This document shows, in pieces, positions 1-8,026 of a DNA stretch of 8,026 bases. Each line of letters begins with the position of its first letter. The stretch's first letter is position 1. The DNA comes from Bradyrhizobium sp. GTDB taxonomy: Bacteria; Pseudomonadota; Alphaproteobacteria; Rhizobiales; Xanthobacteraceae. Under the pieces are notes generated by a model. That model was not told the origin of the DNA, did not search any database, and saw nothing but the letters and a program-made list of their open reading frames with translations. The stretch is taken from positions 1 through 8,026 of the forward strand of contig JAICIT010000087.1 of the NCBI GenBank assembly GCA_025960445.1, given 5' to 3'. The position numbers were made by a program, and so were the translations under genes.

Positions 1-486
1 AGAATTCGCGGCGTTCATTGCCTCCGGCGAAAACAGCACGTGGTCTTCCGCGACGTAAGCAAAACCGCCCCGCAGTAATCTCTCGATAATCTCGCGCATT
101 TCAGGCATATGTTCGGTGGCACGCGGCTCAACCGTGGGGCGCAAGCAACCCAACGCGACGACGTCATCGTGAAACTGCTTCTCGGTCTGCTCGGTAACCT
201 TCCGGATCGCCTCGTTCAGAGGCATCCCGGGGAAATCGCGCGTAGCGCGTTCATTGATCTTGTCATCGACGTCGGTGATGTTGCGGACATAGGTGACGTG
301 CTGCTGGCCGTAGAGGTGGCGCAGCAACCGAAACAGCACGTCAAACACGATCACCGGGCGCGCATTGCCGATGTGGGCGTAGTCATAGACGGTCGGTCCG
401 CAGACATACATGCGCACGTTTTTGGGATCGAGCGGCACGAAGCTCCGCTTTTCCCTGCTCAACGTATCGTAGAGGCGCAAATCCAT
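1..486 (-). CDS. cysS: Cysteinyl-tRNA synthetase, N-terminal part (3' end outside window)
   Basis: This class I aminoacyl-tRNA synthetase charges tRNA-Cys with cysteine in the cytoplasm, using ATP. The minus strand reads [10 protein letters not shown] from the ATG at 486-484 and stays open to the window edge, giving 162 codons; the family is usually about 460 residues, so roughly the first third is present. Visible family marks are the CGPTVYD motif (residues 29-35, whose Cys is a conserved zinc ligand), the ATP-binding HIGN signature (38-41) and the [12 protein letters not shown] block. The KMSKS loop and anticodon-binding region lie beyond the window. The start fits the normal CysRS N-terminus; the purine-rich GGGAACGGGAT just upstream is only a loose ribosome binding site. 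It is divergent from the exported-protein gene starting at 759. Nothing in the visible part looks damaged. Confidence 0.96.
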   Translation of the reverse strand, partial: MDLRLYDTLSREKRSFVPLDPKNVRMYVCGPTVYDYAHIGNARPVIVFDVLFRLLRHLYGQQHVTYVRNITDVDDKINERATRDFPGMPLNEAIRKVTEQTEKQFHDDVVALGCLRPTVEPRATEHMPEMREIIERLLRGGFAYVAEDHVLFSPEAMNAANS

Positions 487-758
487 GGATATCCCGTTCC
501 CTTGCGGCCGGGCGTCCAGTGATCTCGTTTGAGAAAAGACGGCCTCAGCCAGCGAATCGCTAGCTCATAATCTCGCGGCAAATGCCACAAATGGCGAGGA
601 AACCGTTCATGCCGGCCACAATGGGCTAGCCGAGGGGATCGCGTCAAGTGGCTCACAAATGGCTGTTCCGCTGCTCGAACGGCCCGTGGCAATTAATCAT
701 TCTTAAGGTTTCGAGTTTATCCGATTCCGGGACTCCCATCATCCGGTCTTGGTGCAGC
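487..758. other. Divergent intergenic region between cysS and a secreted-protein gene
   Basis: These 272 bp must hold the promoters of both flanking genes. I see a short AT-rich patch at 690-708 (AATTAATCATTCTTAAGG) about 50-70 bp before the secreted-protein start, and a small perfect palindrome AGCGAATCGCT at 551-561. Neither matches a regulator site I can name. An open frame runs through 648-758 into the next gene, but its residues do not look like protein, and the signal peptide begins at 759. Confidence 0.4.
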
Positions 759-1061
759 ATGCGATCCGTATCCGCGGTTTTGGCCTGTGGTTTCATCATG
801 CTCACGTCGGCTGCATCGGCCGACAGCCGCGTCTTTATCATCGCCAACCAGGCCGATGCGTACGGTGTCGACCAGTGCCTCGCCAAAGGCGACAAATGCG
901 GCGCCCACGCAGCCCGATTCTATTGCCAGTCGCGGGATTTCGCCGGGGCGACCTCGTATCGGCGGGTCGATCCGGAGGAAATTACCGGCACGGTTCCCAA
1001 GGGCGAGAACTGCAACCACGCCGGATGCACCGAATACGTGGCCATTACCTGCCAACGCTGA
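759..1061 (+). CDS. Small exported six-cysteine protein, function unknown
   Basis: I do not recognise this 100-residue protein. The reading frame is open from 648, but I choose the ATG at 759 because it begins a clean Sec signal peptide: Arg at position 2, a hydrophobic stretch (VLACGFIMLTSAA) and a likely cut after ASA at residue 21. The mature part is about 79 residues with six cysteines (C40, C47, C56, C85, C90, C98), enough for three disulfides, so a small disulfide-stabilised periplasmic or secreted protein is likely. No membrane segment follows the signal, and no lipobox is evident. The ribosome binding site is weak. The next gene, 109 bp downstream on the same strand, is also exported, which suggests an envelope role, but no function can be assigned. 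Confidence 0.7.
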   Translation: MRSVSAVLACGFIMLTSAASADSRVFIIANQADAYGVDQCLAKGDKCGAHAARFYCQSRDFAGATSYRRVDPEEITGTVPKGENCNHAGCTEYVAITCQR

Positions 1062-1071
1062 GGCTGCTCTC

Positions 1072-1090
1072 GGCGAGCGGATAACTCGCC
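1072..1090 (+). terminator. Possible weak stem-loop terminator after the six-cysteine protein gene
   Basis: GGCGAG (1072-1077) and CTCGCC (1085-1090) form a 6-bp stem with a 7-nt loop, 10 nt after the stop codon. No T-run follows, so this is at best a weak or Rho-assisted terminator, or an RNA-end protecting hairpin. Confidence 0.25.
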
Positions 1091-1170
1091 ACACCTGTGC
1101 CCCGGAAACGACGTGACGCTGCCCCGAGAAGAGGCTATGGGAAGCGCGTTGTCGCCCGCATTGGCCAGAG

Positions 1171-2346
1171 ATGCCCGAAGCACTGATCACTATCTTTTTC
1201 CGATCGAGCTTGTTCCGCTCCATTGTGGTGTGCGCTGCGCTAGCCAGCACCGGCGCGCTCAACGCTGACGCCTGGGCGCAGATGAACCCCAGCCCGCCGC
1301 CGCAACAGCAGGGCGCGCAGGGAGTCCCGGTCAATCCGATGTGCCCACGGCTGGAAGCGCAACTGGCGAGCATCGACCGAGGCGGCGCGGATCCGGCCAA
1401 GGAAGAACAGATCCGCCGATACCAGGACGCCGCGACGAAGCAGCAGGGCGAACTCGATCGGGTCACGCTGCAGGCGAGGCGCATGGGGTGCGACAGTTCC
1501 GGATTCTTCTCGCTGTTCAGCGGGCCATCCGCGCAATGTGGCCCGGTCAACAACCAGATTCAGCAGATGCGCGCCAACCTGGAGCAAATCACGACCAGTT
1601 TGGAGCGCCTGCGCAGCGGCGGGCTTGGCGGTGCGGAACGCGATAATCAACGCCGCTCCGTCCTTATCGCGCTAGCCCAGAACAATTGCGGTCCGCAATA
1701 CGCCAACGCGGTGCGTGGGGCCGGCAGCTTTCTCGATAATCTGTTCGGCAACAACAACATCAATCCGAATGTCCCTCCCCCCGATCTCGGCCCACAATCC
1801 GGCACCTTCCGTACAGTCTGCGTCCGCTCCTGCGACGGCGCGTACTTTCCGATCTCATTTGCCACTGTCCCCGCGCGTTTTGCCGATGACGAAAAAACGT
1901 GTCGGGCCCTCTGCCCGGCCGCGGAAGCCACGCTCTATTCTTATCGCAATCCCGGCGAAGACATGAACCAGGCGGTTTCGATCAACGGTCAACCGTACTC
2001 GTCCTTGCCGAACGCATTTCGTTATCGCCAGGAATTCAACCCTTCCTGTGCCTGCAAGGCCCCCGGACAGACCTGGTCCGACGCATTGAAAAGCGTCGAT
2101 GATAAAGCCGCCGCCGAACAGCAGGGCGACATCATCGTCACCGAAGAAAGCGCGAAGAAGATGGCGCGCCCCCCGGCCGCGAGAGGCGCAACCGCTAAAA
2201 AGGGCGCGAGCGGCACGAGCGCCGCGGCTGCTCCAGCTCCCCCTGCCCCGGCCGAGCCAACGCCCACAACCGAGTCAACCCCAGCCGCTTCGGCCGGCGA
2301 GAAGCACATCCGCGCGGTGGGACCTACATTTATCCCCGCGCGCTGA
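1171..2346 (+). CDS. DUF2865 domain-containing exported protein
   Basis: A 391-residue exported protein of unknown function. Residues 1-36 look like a signal peptide (positive and hydrophobic, ending ADAWA before QMNP). A Pro/Gln-rich linker follows (about 39-53), then two Glu/Gln/Arg-rich, probably coiled-coil helices (about 76-105 and 126-149). The conserved block is at about 209-297: TVCVRSCDGAYFPISF, FADDEKTCRALCP, SYRNPGEDMNQAV, and FRYRQEFNPSCAC, with paired cysteines C217/C221, C244/C248 and C293/C295. This is the pattern I associate with DUF2865, found mainly in Bradyrhizobium-like and related alphaproteobacteria. The tail (about 330-377) is low-complexity Ala/Pro/Lys. The paired cysteines suggest disulfides in the periplasm, but metal binding is also possible. 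The start is the first ATG giving the signal peptide; its ribosome binding site is poor. It ends 18 bp from the convergent nadE stop. Confidence 0.85.
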   Translation: MPEALITIFFRSSLFRSIVVCAALASTGALNADAWAQMNPSPPPQQQGAQGVPVNPMCPRLEAQLASIDRGGADPAKEEQIRRYQDAATKQQGELDRVTLQARRMGCDSSGFFSLFSGPSAQCGPVNNQIQQMRANLEQITTSLERLRSGGLGGAERDNQRRSVLIALAQNNCGPQYANAVRGAGSFLDNLFGNNNINPNVPPPDLGPQSGTFRTVCVRSCDGAYFPISFATVPARFADDEKTCRALCPAAEATLYSYRNPGEDMNQAVSINGQPYSSLPNAFRYRQEFNPSCACKAPGQTWSDALKSVDDKAAAEQQGDIIVTEESAKKMARPPAARGATAKKGASGTSAAAAPAPPAPAEPTPTTESTPAASAGEKHIRAVGPTFIPAR

Positions 2347-2364
2347 TATCCTTTCAATCCGAGC

Positions 2365-4122
2365 TCATCCATCAAAGGCCTCCGCAGAGCCGCGGGCGCC
2401 GCGCGGCAATAGCGCGTCATCGGCTTTGGGCAATGCTTTGCCGGAATCGCGAAACCTGTTGGTGATGGGATAGCGGCGGTCGCGCCCGAAATTCCGGCTT
2501 GTTACTTTGACGCCGGGTGCGGCCTGCCGTCGCTTGTATTCAGCGATGTTGAGCAAACGATCGATGCGCGCCACCACGTCGCGCTCGAATCCTTCGGCAA
2601 CGATTGAGGCCAGCGGTTCTTCGCGCTCGACCAGCCGTTCAAGGATAGCGTCCAGCACATCGTAGGGCGGCAACGAATCCTGGTCGGTCTGGTTCTCGCG
2701 CAGCTCCGCTGTTGGCGCCCGCGTGATGATGGCAGGCGGAATGACTTCGCCCGAAGGACCCAACGCGCCCTGCGGTTTCCACGAATTGCGCAAGCTCGAG
2801 AGCCGGAAGACCTCGGTCTTGTATATGTCCTTGATCGGATTGAAGCCGCCGTTCATGTCGCCATAAAGCGTGGCGTAGCCAACCGACATTTCCGACTTGT
2901 TGCCCGTGGTGACCACCATCGCGCCGGTTTTATTCGAGATCGCCATCAACAGCGTGCCGCGCGTGCGCGCCTGCAGATTTTCTTCGGTGATATCGGGCGG
3001 CAGGCCCGCAAACGTGGCCGACAATATATCCTCAAAACCGTTGACCGCGGGTGCGATTGGAAGGATCTCGTAGCGGATGCCCAAGCTCTTGGCGAGCCGT
3101 GCCGCGTCATCGAGTGATACCTGGGCGGTAAAACGAAAAGGCAGCATCACACCGCGCACGCGATCCGCGCCAAGCGCATCGACCGCGATGGCTGCGCACA
3201 GCGCTGAATCGATGCCGCCTGAAATGCCCAGCAGCACGCCCGGAAATCCGTTTTTATTGACGTAGTCGCGCAGTCCCAGCACGCAAGCGGCGTAGTCGCC
3301 CTCGTCGCCGTCGAGCACCGAGACGGTCGGCCCGTCACAGCGCCATCCGGCCTCAGTCTTGTCCCAGCGCAGCGTGGTCACGCTTTCTGAAAATACCGGC
3401 AACTGCGCCGCCATCGACAGGTCGCCATTGAGTACAAACGACCCGCCATCGAACACCAGTTCGTCCTGACCTCCGACCTGATTGAGATAGGCCAGCGGCA
3501 GCCCGCTTTCGGTCACCCGCGCCACCGCGATCGACAGCCGCCGATCGTTCTTGTCGCGCGCGTAGGGCGAGCCATTCGGCACGACAAGGATTTCGGCGCC
3601 GGTCTCCGCGAGGCATTCAACAATATTTTCGTAGTCCGCCGATTCCTCCAGCCAGATATCCTCGCAAATTGGCACTCCAACCCGAACGCCGCGCACCGTT
3701 ACCGGCCCGGCCGCAGGGCCGCGGGCGAACAGTCGCTTTTCGTCAAACACGCCGTAATTGGGCAAATTGGCCTTGTAGCGCATTGCGGCGATGCGCCCGC
3801 CATCCACCAAGGCGCAAGCATTATAGAGGTTACCATCCTCGACCCAGGGAGTGCCGATCAGCATTGCCGGTCCGCCGTCCCTTGTCTCCCGCGCCAAGGT
3901 TTCGATCGCGCCGCGGCACGCCGATTGAAATGCCGGTTTGAGAACCAGGTCCTCCGGCGGGTACCCGGCGATGAACAGCTCGGGCAAGACCACCAGGTCG
4001 CTGCCGTCAGCCCGGGCCTGAGCCCGCGCGGCGCGCGCCTTGGCGGCGTTGCCCTCGACGTCTCCTACCGTCGGGTTCAACTGGGCCAGCGTAATGGCGA
4101 ACTGATCCGCACGTTGCGTCAT
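2365..4122 (-). CDS. nadE: Glutamine-dependent NAD+ synthetase
   Basis: This enzyme makes NAD+ from deamido-NAD+ (nicotinate adenine dinucleotide), ATP and glutamine, the last step of NAD synthesis. The 585 residues form the two-domain, glutamine-using type. The N-terminal nitrilase-like amidase (about 8-265) has the Glu-Lys-Cys triad: E48 in LPELFIAGYPPED, K117 in RYKANLPNYGVFDEKR and C153 in VPICEDIW. The C-terminal synthetase (about 275-560) has the PP-loop SGGIDSA (301-307), the LPFRFTAQVSLDDA segment, ENLQAR (381-386) and TTGNKSEMSVGYATLYGD. The family's PITNRFRD end is followed by a roughly 26-residue tail with no known role. The ATG at 4122 gives the expected N-terminus, with no strong ribosome binding site. 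It lies 44 bp after dgkA and is probably the last gene of the same transcript. All key residues are present, so it should be active. Confidence 0.96.
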   Translation of the reverse strand: MTQRADQFAITLAQLNPTVGDVEGNAAKARAARAQARADGSDLVVLPELFIAGYPPEDLVLKPAFQSACRGAIETLARETRDGGPAMLIGTPWVEDGNLYNACALVDGGRIAAMRYKANLPNYGVFDEKRLFARGPAAGPVTVRGVRVGVPICEDIWLEESADYENIVECLAETGAEILVVPNGSPYARDKNDRRLSIAVARVTESGLPLAYLNQVGGQDELVFDGGSFVLNGDLSMAAQLPVFSESVTTLRWDKTEAGWRCDGPTVSVLDGDEGDYAACVLGLRDYVNKNGFPGVLLGISGGIDSALCAAIAVDALGADRVRGVMLPFRFTAQVSLDDAARLAKSLGIRYEILPIAPAVNGFEDILSATFAGLPPDITEENLQARTRGTLLMAISNKTGAMVVTTGNKSEMSVGYATLYGDMNGGFNPIKDIYKTEVFRLSSLRNSWKPQGALGPSGEVIPPAIITRAPTAELRENQTDQDSLPPYDVLDAILERLVEREEPLASIVAEGFERDVVARIDRLLNIAEYKRRQAAPGVKVTSRNFGRDRRYPITNRFRDSGKALPKADDALLPRGARGSAEAFDG

Positions 4123-4166
4123 GGAGCGATGGTGCCTTGCACGCTGACAAACTGCAATCGCATGCT

Positions 4167-4520
4167 TTAGATCAGGCCCATGCGCTCGGCGATGGCAAAC
4201 AGCCAGAACAGACCGGCCATCACCAGCGCCACGCCGACCGCAGCCGAACCCATGTCCTTTACCCGGCCGATCTGCGGATCAGGATCGGTCGTCAACCGGT
4301 CGGCGAGCTTTTCGATCGCCGTGTTGAGCAATTCGATGATCAGCACCAGCACGACCGCCGCGATTAGTTCGACGCGGCGCATCGGGCTCGCGCCGATCAG
4401 CCACGCCAGCGGAAGCGCGAGCCCAAGCGCGGCAAGCTCTTCGCGAAAGGCCTGCTCGGAGCGGATCGCGAAAGCCAGGCCATTACGCGTATTGAGTGTG
4501 GCCCGCCAGAACCGCAGCAA
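4167..4520 (-). CDS. dgkA: Diacylglycerol kinase (prokaryotic, membrane)
   Basis: A small inner-membrane kinase that phosphorylates diacylglycerol to phosphatidic acid, recycling the diacylglycerol released when phospholipid head groups are transferred to periplasmic glucans or lipids. The 117 residues match the family's length (about 120). An amphipathic N-terminus carries EQAFREE; three membrane helices follow at about 31-48, 50-67 and 92-111. The active-site signature is present: E63, N66 and E70 in ELLNTAIEKLADRLT, and K88-D89 in KDMGSAAV. The start is taken as TTG at 4520-4518, since MLRFWRATLNTRNGLAFA resembles the family N-terminus and no ATG or GTG gives a better fit. The TTG follows the DAHP synthase stop by one base (TGAGTTG), so translation is probably coupled to the upstream gene. 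The functional link between the neighbours is not obvious. Confidence 0.93.
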   Translation of the reverse strand: MLRFWRATLNTRNGLAFAIRSEQAFREELAALGLALPLAWLIGASPMRRVELIAAVVLVLIIELLNTAIEKLADRLTTDPDPQIGRVKDMGSAAVGVALVMAGLFWLFAIAERMGLI

Positions 4521-4521
4521 C

Positions 4522-5910
4522 TCAAAGGCCCGCTGCGACCGGCATCGGCTTGGCTTTCCCGCCGCGCTCCTGCTTGAGCAATTCCGCGATCAGAAAAGCC
4601 ATATCGATCGACTGCTCGGCATTGAGGCGGGGATCGCAAACCGTGTGATAACGGTCGTTGAGGTCCTCATCGGTGATGGCGCGCGCGCCGCCGATGCATT
4701 CGGTCACGTCCTGGCCGGTCATTTCCAGGTGCACCCCGCCGGCATGCGTGCCCTCCGCCGCGTGAATGGTGAAGAACGACTTCACTTCCGAAAGAATGCG
4801 ATCGAACGGCCGGGTCTTGTAACCGCTGGTGGAGGCGATGGTATTGCCGTGCATCGGGTCGCATGACCAAACCACGACACGACCGTCGCGCTGCACGGCG
4901 CGGATCAATTGCGGCAAATGATCGCCAATCTTTTCGGAGCCGAAACGATTGATCAGCGTCAATCGTCCGGGCTCGTTGTCCGGATTGAGCACGTCCAGCA
5001 GACGCAGCAGTTCGTCTGGCTTGAGCGAGGGGCCGCATTTCAATCCGATCGGATTTTTGATGCCGCGGAAATACTCCACATGGGCGTGATCGAGCTGGCG
5101 GGTGCGGTCGCCGATCCAGATCATATGGCCGGAGGTGGCGTACCAATCCCCGGTGGTGGAATCGACACGGGTGAAAGCTTGCTCGTAGCCCAGCAGCAAC
5201 GCTTCGTGGCTGGTGTAGAAATCAGTAGCCCGCAGTTCGGGGTGACTTTCCAGGTCCAGTCCGCAGGCGCGCATGAAGTTCAGCGCATCCGAAATGCGAT
5301 CCGCCAATTCCTTGTAACGTCGCGATTGCGGGGAGTCCTTGAGGAATCCAAGCATCCATTGGTGCACGCTGCCGAGATTGGCGAAACCGCCGGTGGCGAA
5401 CGCGCGCAGCAGGTTCAGCGTCGCCGCCGACTGCCGATACGCCATCAGTTGGCGCTGCGGATCGGGGGTACGCGCCTGCTCCGTGAACGCGATGTCGTTG
5501 ACAATATCACCGCGATAGCTCGGCAATTCCTTGCCATCGATCTTTTCGGTCGGCGATGAGCGTGGCTTCGCGAACTGGCCGGCGATGCGTCCGACCTTCA
5601 CCACCGGCACGGCGCCGGCGTAGGTCAACACCACCGCCATCTGCAGCAGGACGCGGAAGAAATCGCGGATGTTGTTGGCGCCGTGCTCCGCGAAACTTTC
5701 GGAGCAGTCACCGCCCTGGAGGAGGAAGCCCTCGCCTGCGGCTACTCGCGCAAGCGCCTTTTTCAGGTTGCGGGCTTCACCTGCAAAAACCAGCGGAGGA
5801 AACGTGCCAAGCTGCGCCTCGACATCGGCCAATGCCTTTGCATCGGGATAATCGGGGATCTGCAGCACCGGTTTGGCGCGCCAGCTATCGGGGGTCCACC
5901 GCTCGGACAT
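4522..5910 (-). CDS. aroG: Class II 3-deoxy-D-arabino-heptulosonate 7-phosphate (DAHP) synthase
   Basis: Catalyses the first step of the shikimate pathway: phosphoenolpyruvate plus erythrose 4-phosphate gives DAHP, feeding aromatic amino acid synthesis. The 462 residues are the plant/Mycobacterium-like class II type, unrelated in sequence to E. coli AroF/G/H. The expected metal-binding residues are all visible: C69 in [12 protein letters not shown]354 in CDPMHGN, E396 in [10 protein letters not shown] and D426 in CDPRLNAEQ. The PEP/phosphate-binding [13 protein letters not shown] segment (108-120) and the [10 protein letters not shown] segment (289-298) are also present. The ATG at 5910 has a strong AGGAG 8 nt upstream. 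It is first in an apparent operon with dgkA and nadE. I see no leader peptide or attenuator. The symbol aroG is by convention; class II enzymes carry several names. Confidence 0.95.
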   Translation of the reverse strand: MSERWTPDSWRAKPVLQIPDYPDAKALADVEAQLGTFPPLVFAGEARNLKKALARVAAGEGFLLQGGDCSESFAEHGANNIRDFFRVLLQMAVVLTYAGAVPVVKVGRIAGQFAKPRSSPTEKIDGKELPSYRGDIVNDIAFTEQARTPDPQRQLMAYRQSAATLNLLRAFATGGFANLGSVHQWMLGFLKDSPQSRRYKELADRISDALNFMRACGLDLESHPELRATDFYTSHEALLLGYEQAFTRVDSTTGDWYATSGHMIWIGDRTRQLDHAHVEYFRGIKNPIGLKCGPSLKPDELLRLLDVLNPDNEPGRLTLINRFGSEKIGDHLPQLIRAVQRDGRVVVWSCDPMHGNTIASTSGYKTRPFDRILSEVKSFFTIHAAEGTHAGGVHLEMTGQDVTECIGGARAITDEDLNDRYHTVCDPRLNAEQSIDMAFLIAELLKQERGGKAKPMPVAAGL

Positions 5911-5916
5911 GACGTT

Positions 5917-5923
5917 AACTCCT
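5917..5923 (-). promoter_or_regulatory. Strong Shine-Dalgarno of the DAHP synthase gene
   Basis: On the minus strand the sequence CAGGAGTTAACGTC precedes the ATG; AGGAG lies 8 nt before the start codon. It is the clearest ribosome binding site among the minus-strand genes here and fixes the start at 5910. Confidence 0.75.
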
Positions 5924-5963
5924 GAGCAATAACCGCTACTTATCGGAAGCAGCGACGGGCGGG

Positions 5964-5969
5964 GTTATA
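5964..5969 (-). promoter_or_regulatory. Candidate -10 box for the DAHP synthase-dgkA-nadE operon
   Basis: On the minus strand TATAAC lies 53 nt upstream of the DAHP synthase ATG, a sensible distance for a sigma-70 -10 element. The expected -35 position (TGGCGG) is poor, so this rests on the -10 match and location only. Confidence 0.25.
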
Positions 5970-6146
5970 CACACGGCCGGCACGGACCGCCAGTTGCAAA
6001 TCCAGATCCCAGCACAAACCCTTGCGGTAAAAGCCGAATTCGCATTTGCTGCGGATCGCGAAGGGGACAGGGAATTCTTGGCGCAAGAGCCCTCGCTGGA
6101 CGAGGTTTTCATTGATGCCGCCCTGATCAACTCGGCCATGGCCGCG

Positions 6147-6264
6147 GTCGTCCCCCCGAAAGCGGAGACCCATACTCCCCGGCGCTCGTTTTGACCAAGG
6201 CTGTTGGACCACTTCGGCCAAGCACTGAGCCCTGTGGTTATGGGTCCCTGCTTTCGCGGACGAC
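6147..6264. repeat. Imperfect palindromic repeat unit A (dispersed-type intergenic element)
   Basis: The left end (GTCGTCC at 6147-6153, then GAAAGC and GACCCATA to 6174) is inverted at the right end (TATGGGTC from 6239, then GCTTTC, ending GGACGAC at 6264). The arms are about 27 bp with a few mismatches and small gaps and enclose roughly 64 bp. The arrangement strongly resembles repeats I remember in Bradyrhizobium-type intergenic regions, where translated copies are often misannotated as hypothetical proteins. The inverted arms are visible directly; the dispersed nature is from recall and needs a genome search. Confidence 0.7.
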
Positions 6265-6346
6265 GCAACGAGTGGCACACCTCGGCGATCTCGCCGCGCC
6301 TGCCGCGCGAGTTTTGCGTCGTGTAGTGCCATCTGCACATCAGAGG
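6265..6346. repeat. Linker of the composite repeat with a short hairpin
   Basis: This stretch joins palindromic units A and B. It contains a hairpin, CGGCG (6283-6287) and CGCCG (6292-6296) around a 4-nt loop, but no reading frame or RNA gene that I can support. From memory it belongs to the same long composite repeat. Confidence 0.45.
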
Positions 6347-6458
6347 GCGTGGGGAATGCCGGGTGCTCGATGCACCCGCAGCCTCGCGTGGGAGAAAATA
6401 GAACCACACGAGCGTAGTCACCACAGGCTCACCGGATTCACCCGGCATTCCCGCACGC
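6347..6458 (-). repeat. Palindromic repeat unit B with nested hairpins
   Basis: GCGTGGGGAATGCCGGGTG (6347-6365) is inverted at 6439-6458, giving 19 bp of pairing with one bulged base (6453). Inside, CGGGTGC (6360-6366) and GCACCCG (6372-6378) form a perfect 7-bp hairpin that competes with the outer stem for the same bases. CTCGCGTGG (6383-6391) and CCACACGAG (6404-6412) form a third stem whose only mismatch becomes a G-U pair if the RNA comes from the minus strand. It looks like a structured RNA or mobile repeat, not a coding region. Confidence 0.7.
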
Positions 6459-6485
6459 AATGGTTTTAACGGTTTCCTTCGCGCT

Positions 6486-6487
6486 CT
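6486..6487 (+). repeat. Left CT core of the IS110 insertion
   Basis: This is the left copy of the dinucleotide at which the element recombined. It was chosen among nearby CT steps because both the target and donor guides of the proposed bridge RNA line up only with this one. An AG in each right guide pairs with the core. Confidence 0.65.
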
Positions 6488-6505
6488 TGTGTCTACAAAA
6501 TCTGC

Positions 6506-6511
6506 CAGAAT
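6506..6511 (+). promoter_or_regulatory. Possible -10 half of a junction promoter for the bridge RNA
   Basis: If the element circularises, its right end joins its left end across the CT core. TTGCTT, made of TTG from 7790-7792 side bases plus the core and 6488, would then lie 17 bp before CAGAAT (6506-6511), and transcription would begin near 6517-6519, where the first RNA stem starts. The geometry is good but the boxes are weak (about 3/6 and 4/6 matches), so this is tentative. Confidence 0.22.
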
Positions 6512-6516
6512 GTGCG

Positions 6517-7637
<1,121 letters not shown>

Positions 7638-7645
7638 CGAGCGCT

Positions 7646-7683
7646 GCTCTGGCGCTCGGACTCCGGCCGAGCGCCTGCAGAGC
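7646..7683 (+). terminator. Strong stem-loop just after the transposase gene
   Basis: GGCGCTCGG (7651-7659) and CCGAGCGCC (7667-7675) pair perfectly around a 7-nt loop, extended by GCTCT (7646-7650) with AGAGC (7679-7683) across a 3-nt bulge. It begins 8 nt after the stop codon. No T-run follows, so it may end transcription with Rho, protect the mRNA end, or be a structural part of the IS right end. Confidence 0.45.
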
Positions 7684-7792
7684 CAACCAGACCGGTGAGC
7701 GGGCGGGGTCAAGGCCGCCAGCCGCCGGCGGCGGTGGCGCGCAGCGCCAGCCTTGAGCCCGGGCCGATCACTGGTCTAACTCAACACAGTTG
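7684..7792 (+). other. GC-rich structured right end of the IS
   Basis: GGGTCAAGGC (7706-7715) is inverted at 7750-7760 with one bulged base and encloses further stems: the palindrome GCCGCCGGCGGC (7721-7732) and TGGCGC (7735-7740) with GCGCCA (7744-7749). The final bases ACAGTTG before the core (7786-7792) are repeated in the leader as the proposed left donor guide. No gene is visible. Confidence 0.55.
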
Positions 7793-7794
7793 CT
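7793..7794 (+). repeat. Right CT core of the IS110 insertion
   Basis: This is the second copy of the CT core. The sequence CTTCCCG from here is fully complementary to the proposed right target guide (6588-6594), and ACAGTTGC ending at the core C matches the left donor guide. Confidence 0.65.
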
Positions 7795-8026
7795 TCCCGG
7801 TGATCGGGCTTTATTGTCACCGTCATCGGCGGGACACTTCCCGCCAACTTGACGCCAGCGTCGAGGCGTCAGAACCACACGACTTCGCCGTCCGCCTCAC
7901 GTGCCGTTCGTCAGCGGCACATCAGCGTCCATTGCATCCCGTCCCGCGTCCGTGACGATCGCGAGCGCCCCTGCATGGGACGAGACGGCGGTGCTTATGA
8001 AGTGATTTGCCTCAAGCGAGAACGAA
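7795..8026 (-). repeat. Right part of the composite palindromic repeat, cut off by the IS
   Basis: A string of hairpins with no gene: GGCGGGA/TCCCGCC (7828-7834, 7839-7845), GACGCC/GGCGTC (7851-7856, 7865-7870), GTGCCG/CGGCAC (7901-7906, 7915-7920) and TCCCGTCCC/GGGACGAGA (7937-7945, 7977-7985). The last stem has a C-A mismatch that becomes G-U in a minus-strand RNA. A plus-strand frame across it (from 7695) starts inside the IS right end and reads like the spurious hypothetical proteins I remember from such repeats. With 6147-6487 it probably formed one continuous repeat before the insertion; the window edge may cut its end. Confidence 0.6.

Larger units (their letters stand above)
5911..6146. 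other. Non-repeat spacer upstream of the DAHP synthase operon
   Basis: These 236 bp separate the operon from the repeat region and should hold its promoter. A plus-strand frame with a TTG start at 5994 stays open to 6194 and reads plausibly at first (residues such as EFLAQEPSLDEVFIDAALI), but it has no ribosome binding site and runs straight into the left arm of the repeat at 6147. I do not call it a gene. Antisense frames over the same bases read no better. Confidence 0.5.

Noticed and set aside
717..1553. A 278-codon minus-strand open frame opposite the two exported proteins.
   Set aside because: Both sense genes have signal peptides and one has a recognisable DUF2865 block; the antisense product has neither a domain nor a sensible start.
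2389..2407. GCCGCG/CGCGGC hairpin near the convergent ends of nadE and the DUF2865 gene, considered as a shared terminator.
   Set aside because: It lies inside the nadE coding region, has no T-run on either strand, and is an expected by-product of GC-rich codons.
4180..4866. A 228-codon plus-strand open frame opposite dgkA and DAHP synthase.
   Set aside because: It is a shadow of two strongly supported minus-strand genes with complete active-site motifs.
5994..6194. A plus-strand frame with a TTG start and protein-like residues upstream of the repeats.
   Set aside because: No ribosome binding site, no recognisable domain, and its end reads into the repeat arm; a decayed gene remnant cannot be excluded but is not supported.

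Overview
The window is GC-rich and looks like the chromosome of an alphaproteobacterium of the Bradyrhizobium / Rhodopseudomonas group (Nitrobacteraceae). The reasons are the DUF2865 protein, the class II DAHP synthase, the codon and base usage, and long palindromic intergenic repeats that resemble ones I remember from Bradyrhizobium genomes. That last point is recall and was not checked by a search.

Layout: (1) 1-486, minus: the first 162 codons of cysteinyl-tRNA synthetase (cysS), cut by the window edge. (2) 759-2346, plus: two exported proteins of unknown function, a 100-residue six-cysteine protein and a 391-residue DUF2865 protein. (3) 5910-2365, minus: a likely operon of class II DAHP synthase (entry to the shikimate pathway), diacylglycerol kinase (TTG start, 1 nt after the previous stop) and glutamine-dependent NAD+ synthetase. 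Its last gene converges on the DUF2865 gene with an 18-bp gap. (4) 5911-8026: no housekeeping gene. It holds a long composite palindromic repeat split by an IS110-family insertion sequence (about 6488-7794) with one intact DEDD/Tnp_20 transposase gene.

The most interesting part is the 187-bp leader of the IS. It can be read as a bridge RNA of the kind described for IS621. A 5' stem-loop (6517-6544) is followed by a target-binding loop whose guides match the DNA on both sides of the insertion (6561-6569 against 6478-6486; 6588-6594 against 7793-7799). A donor-binding loop comes next, with guides matching the element's own ends (6629-6636 against 7786-7793; 6660-6663 against 6486-6489). All four assignments agree on one CT core, present at 6486-6487 and again at 7793-7794, and so define the element to the base. 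The implied target lies inside the dispersed repeat, so the element appears programmed to land in repeated, gene-free DNA. The base stem of the donor loop also uses the transposase Shine-Dalgarno sequence, which would set guide-RNA folding against translation.

The metabolic genes are ordinary. cysS, DAHP synthase, dgkA and nadE are housekeeping functions and show no sign of disruption.
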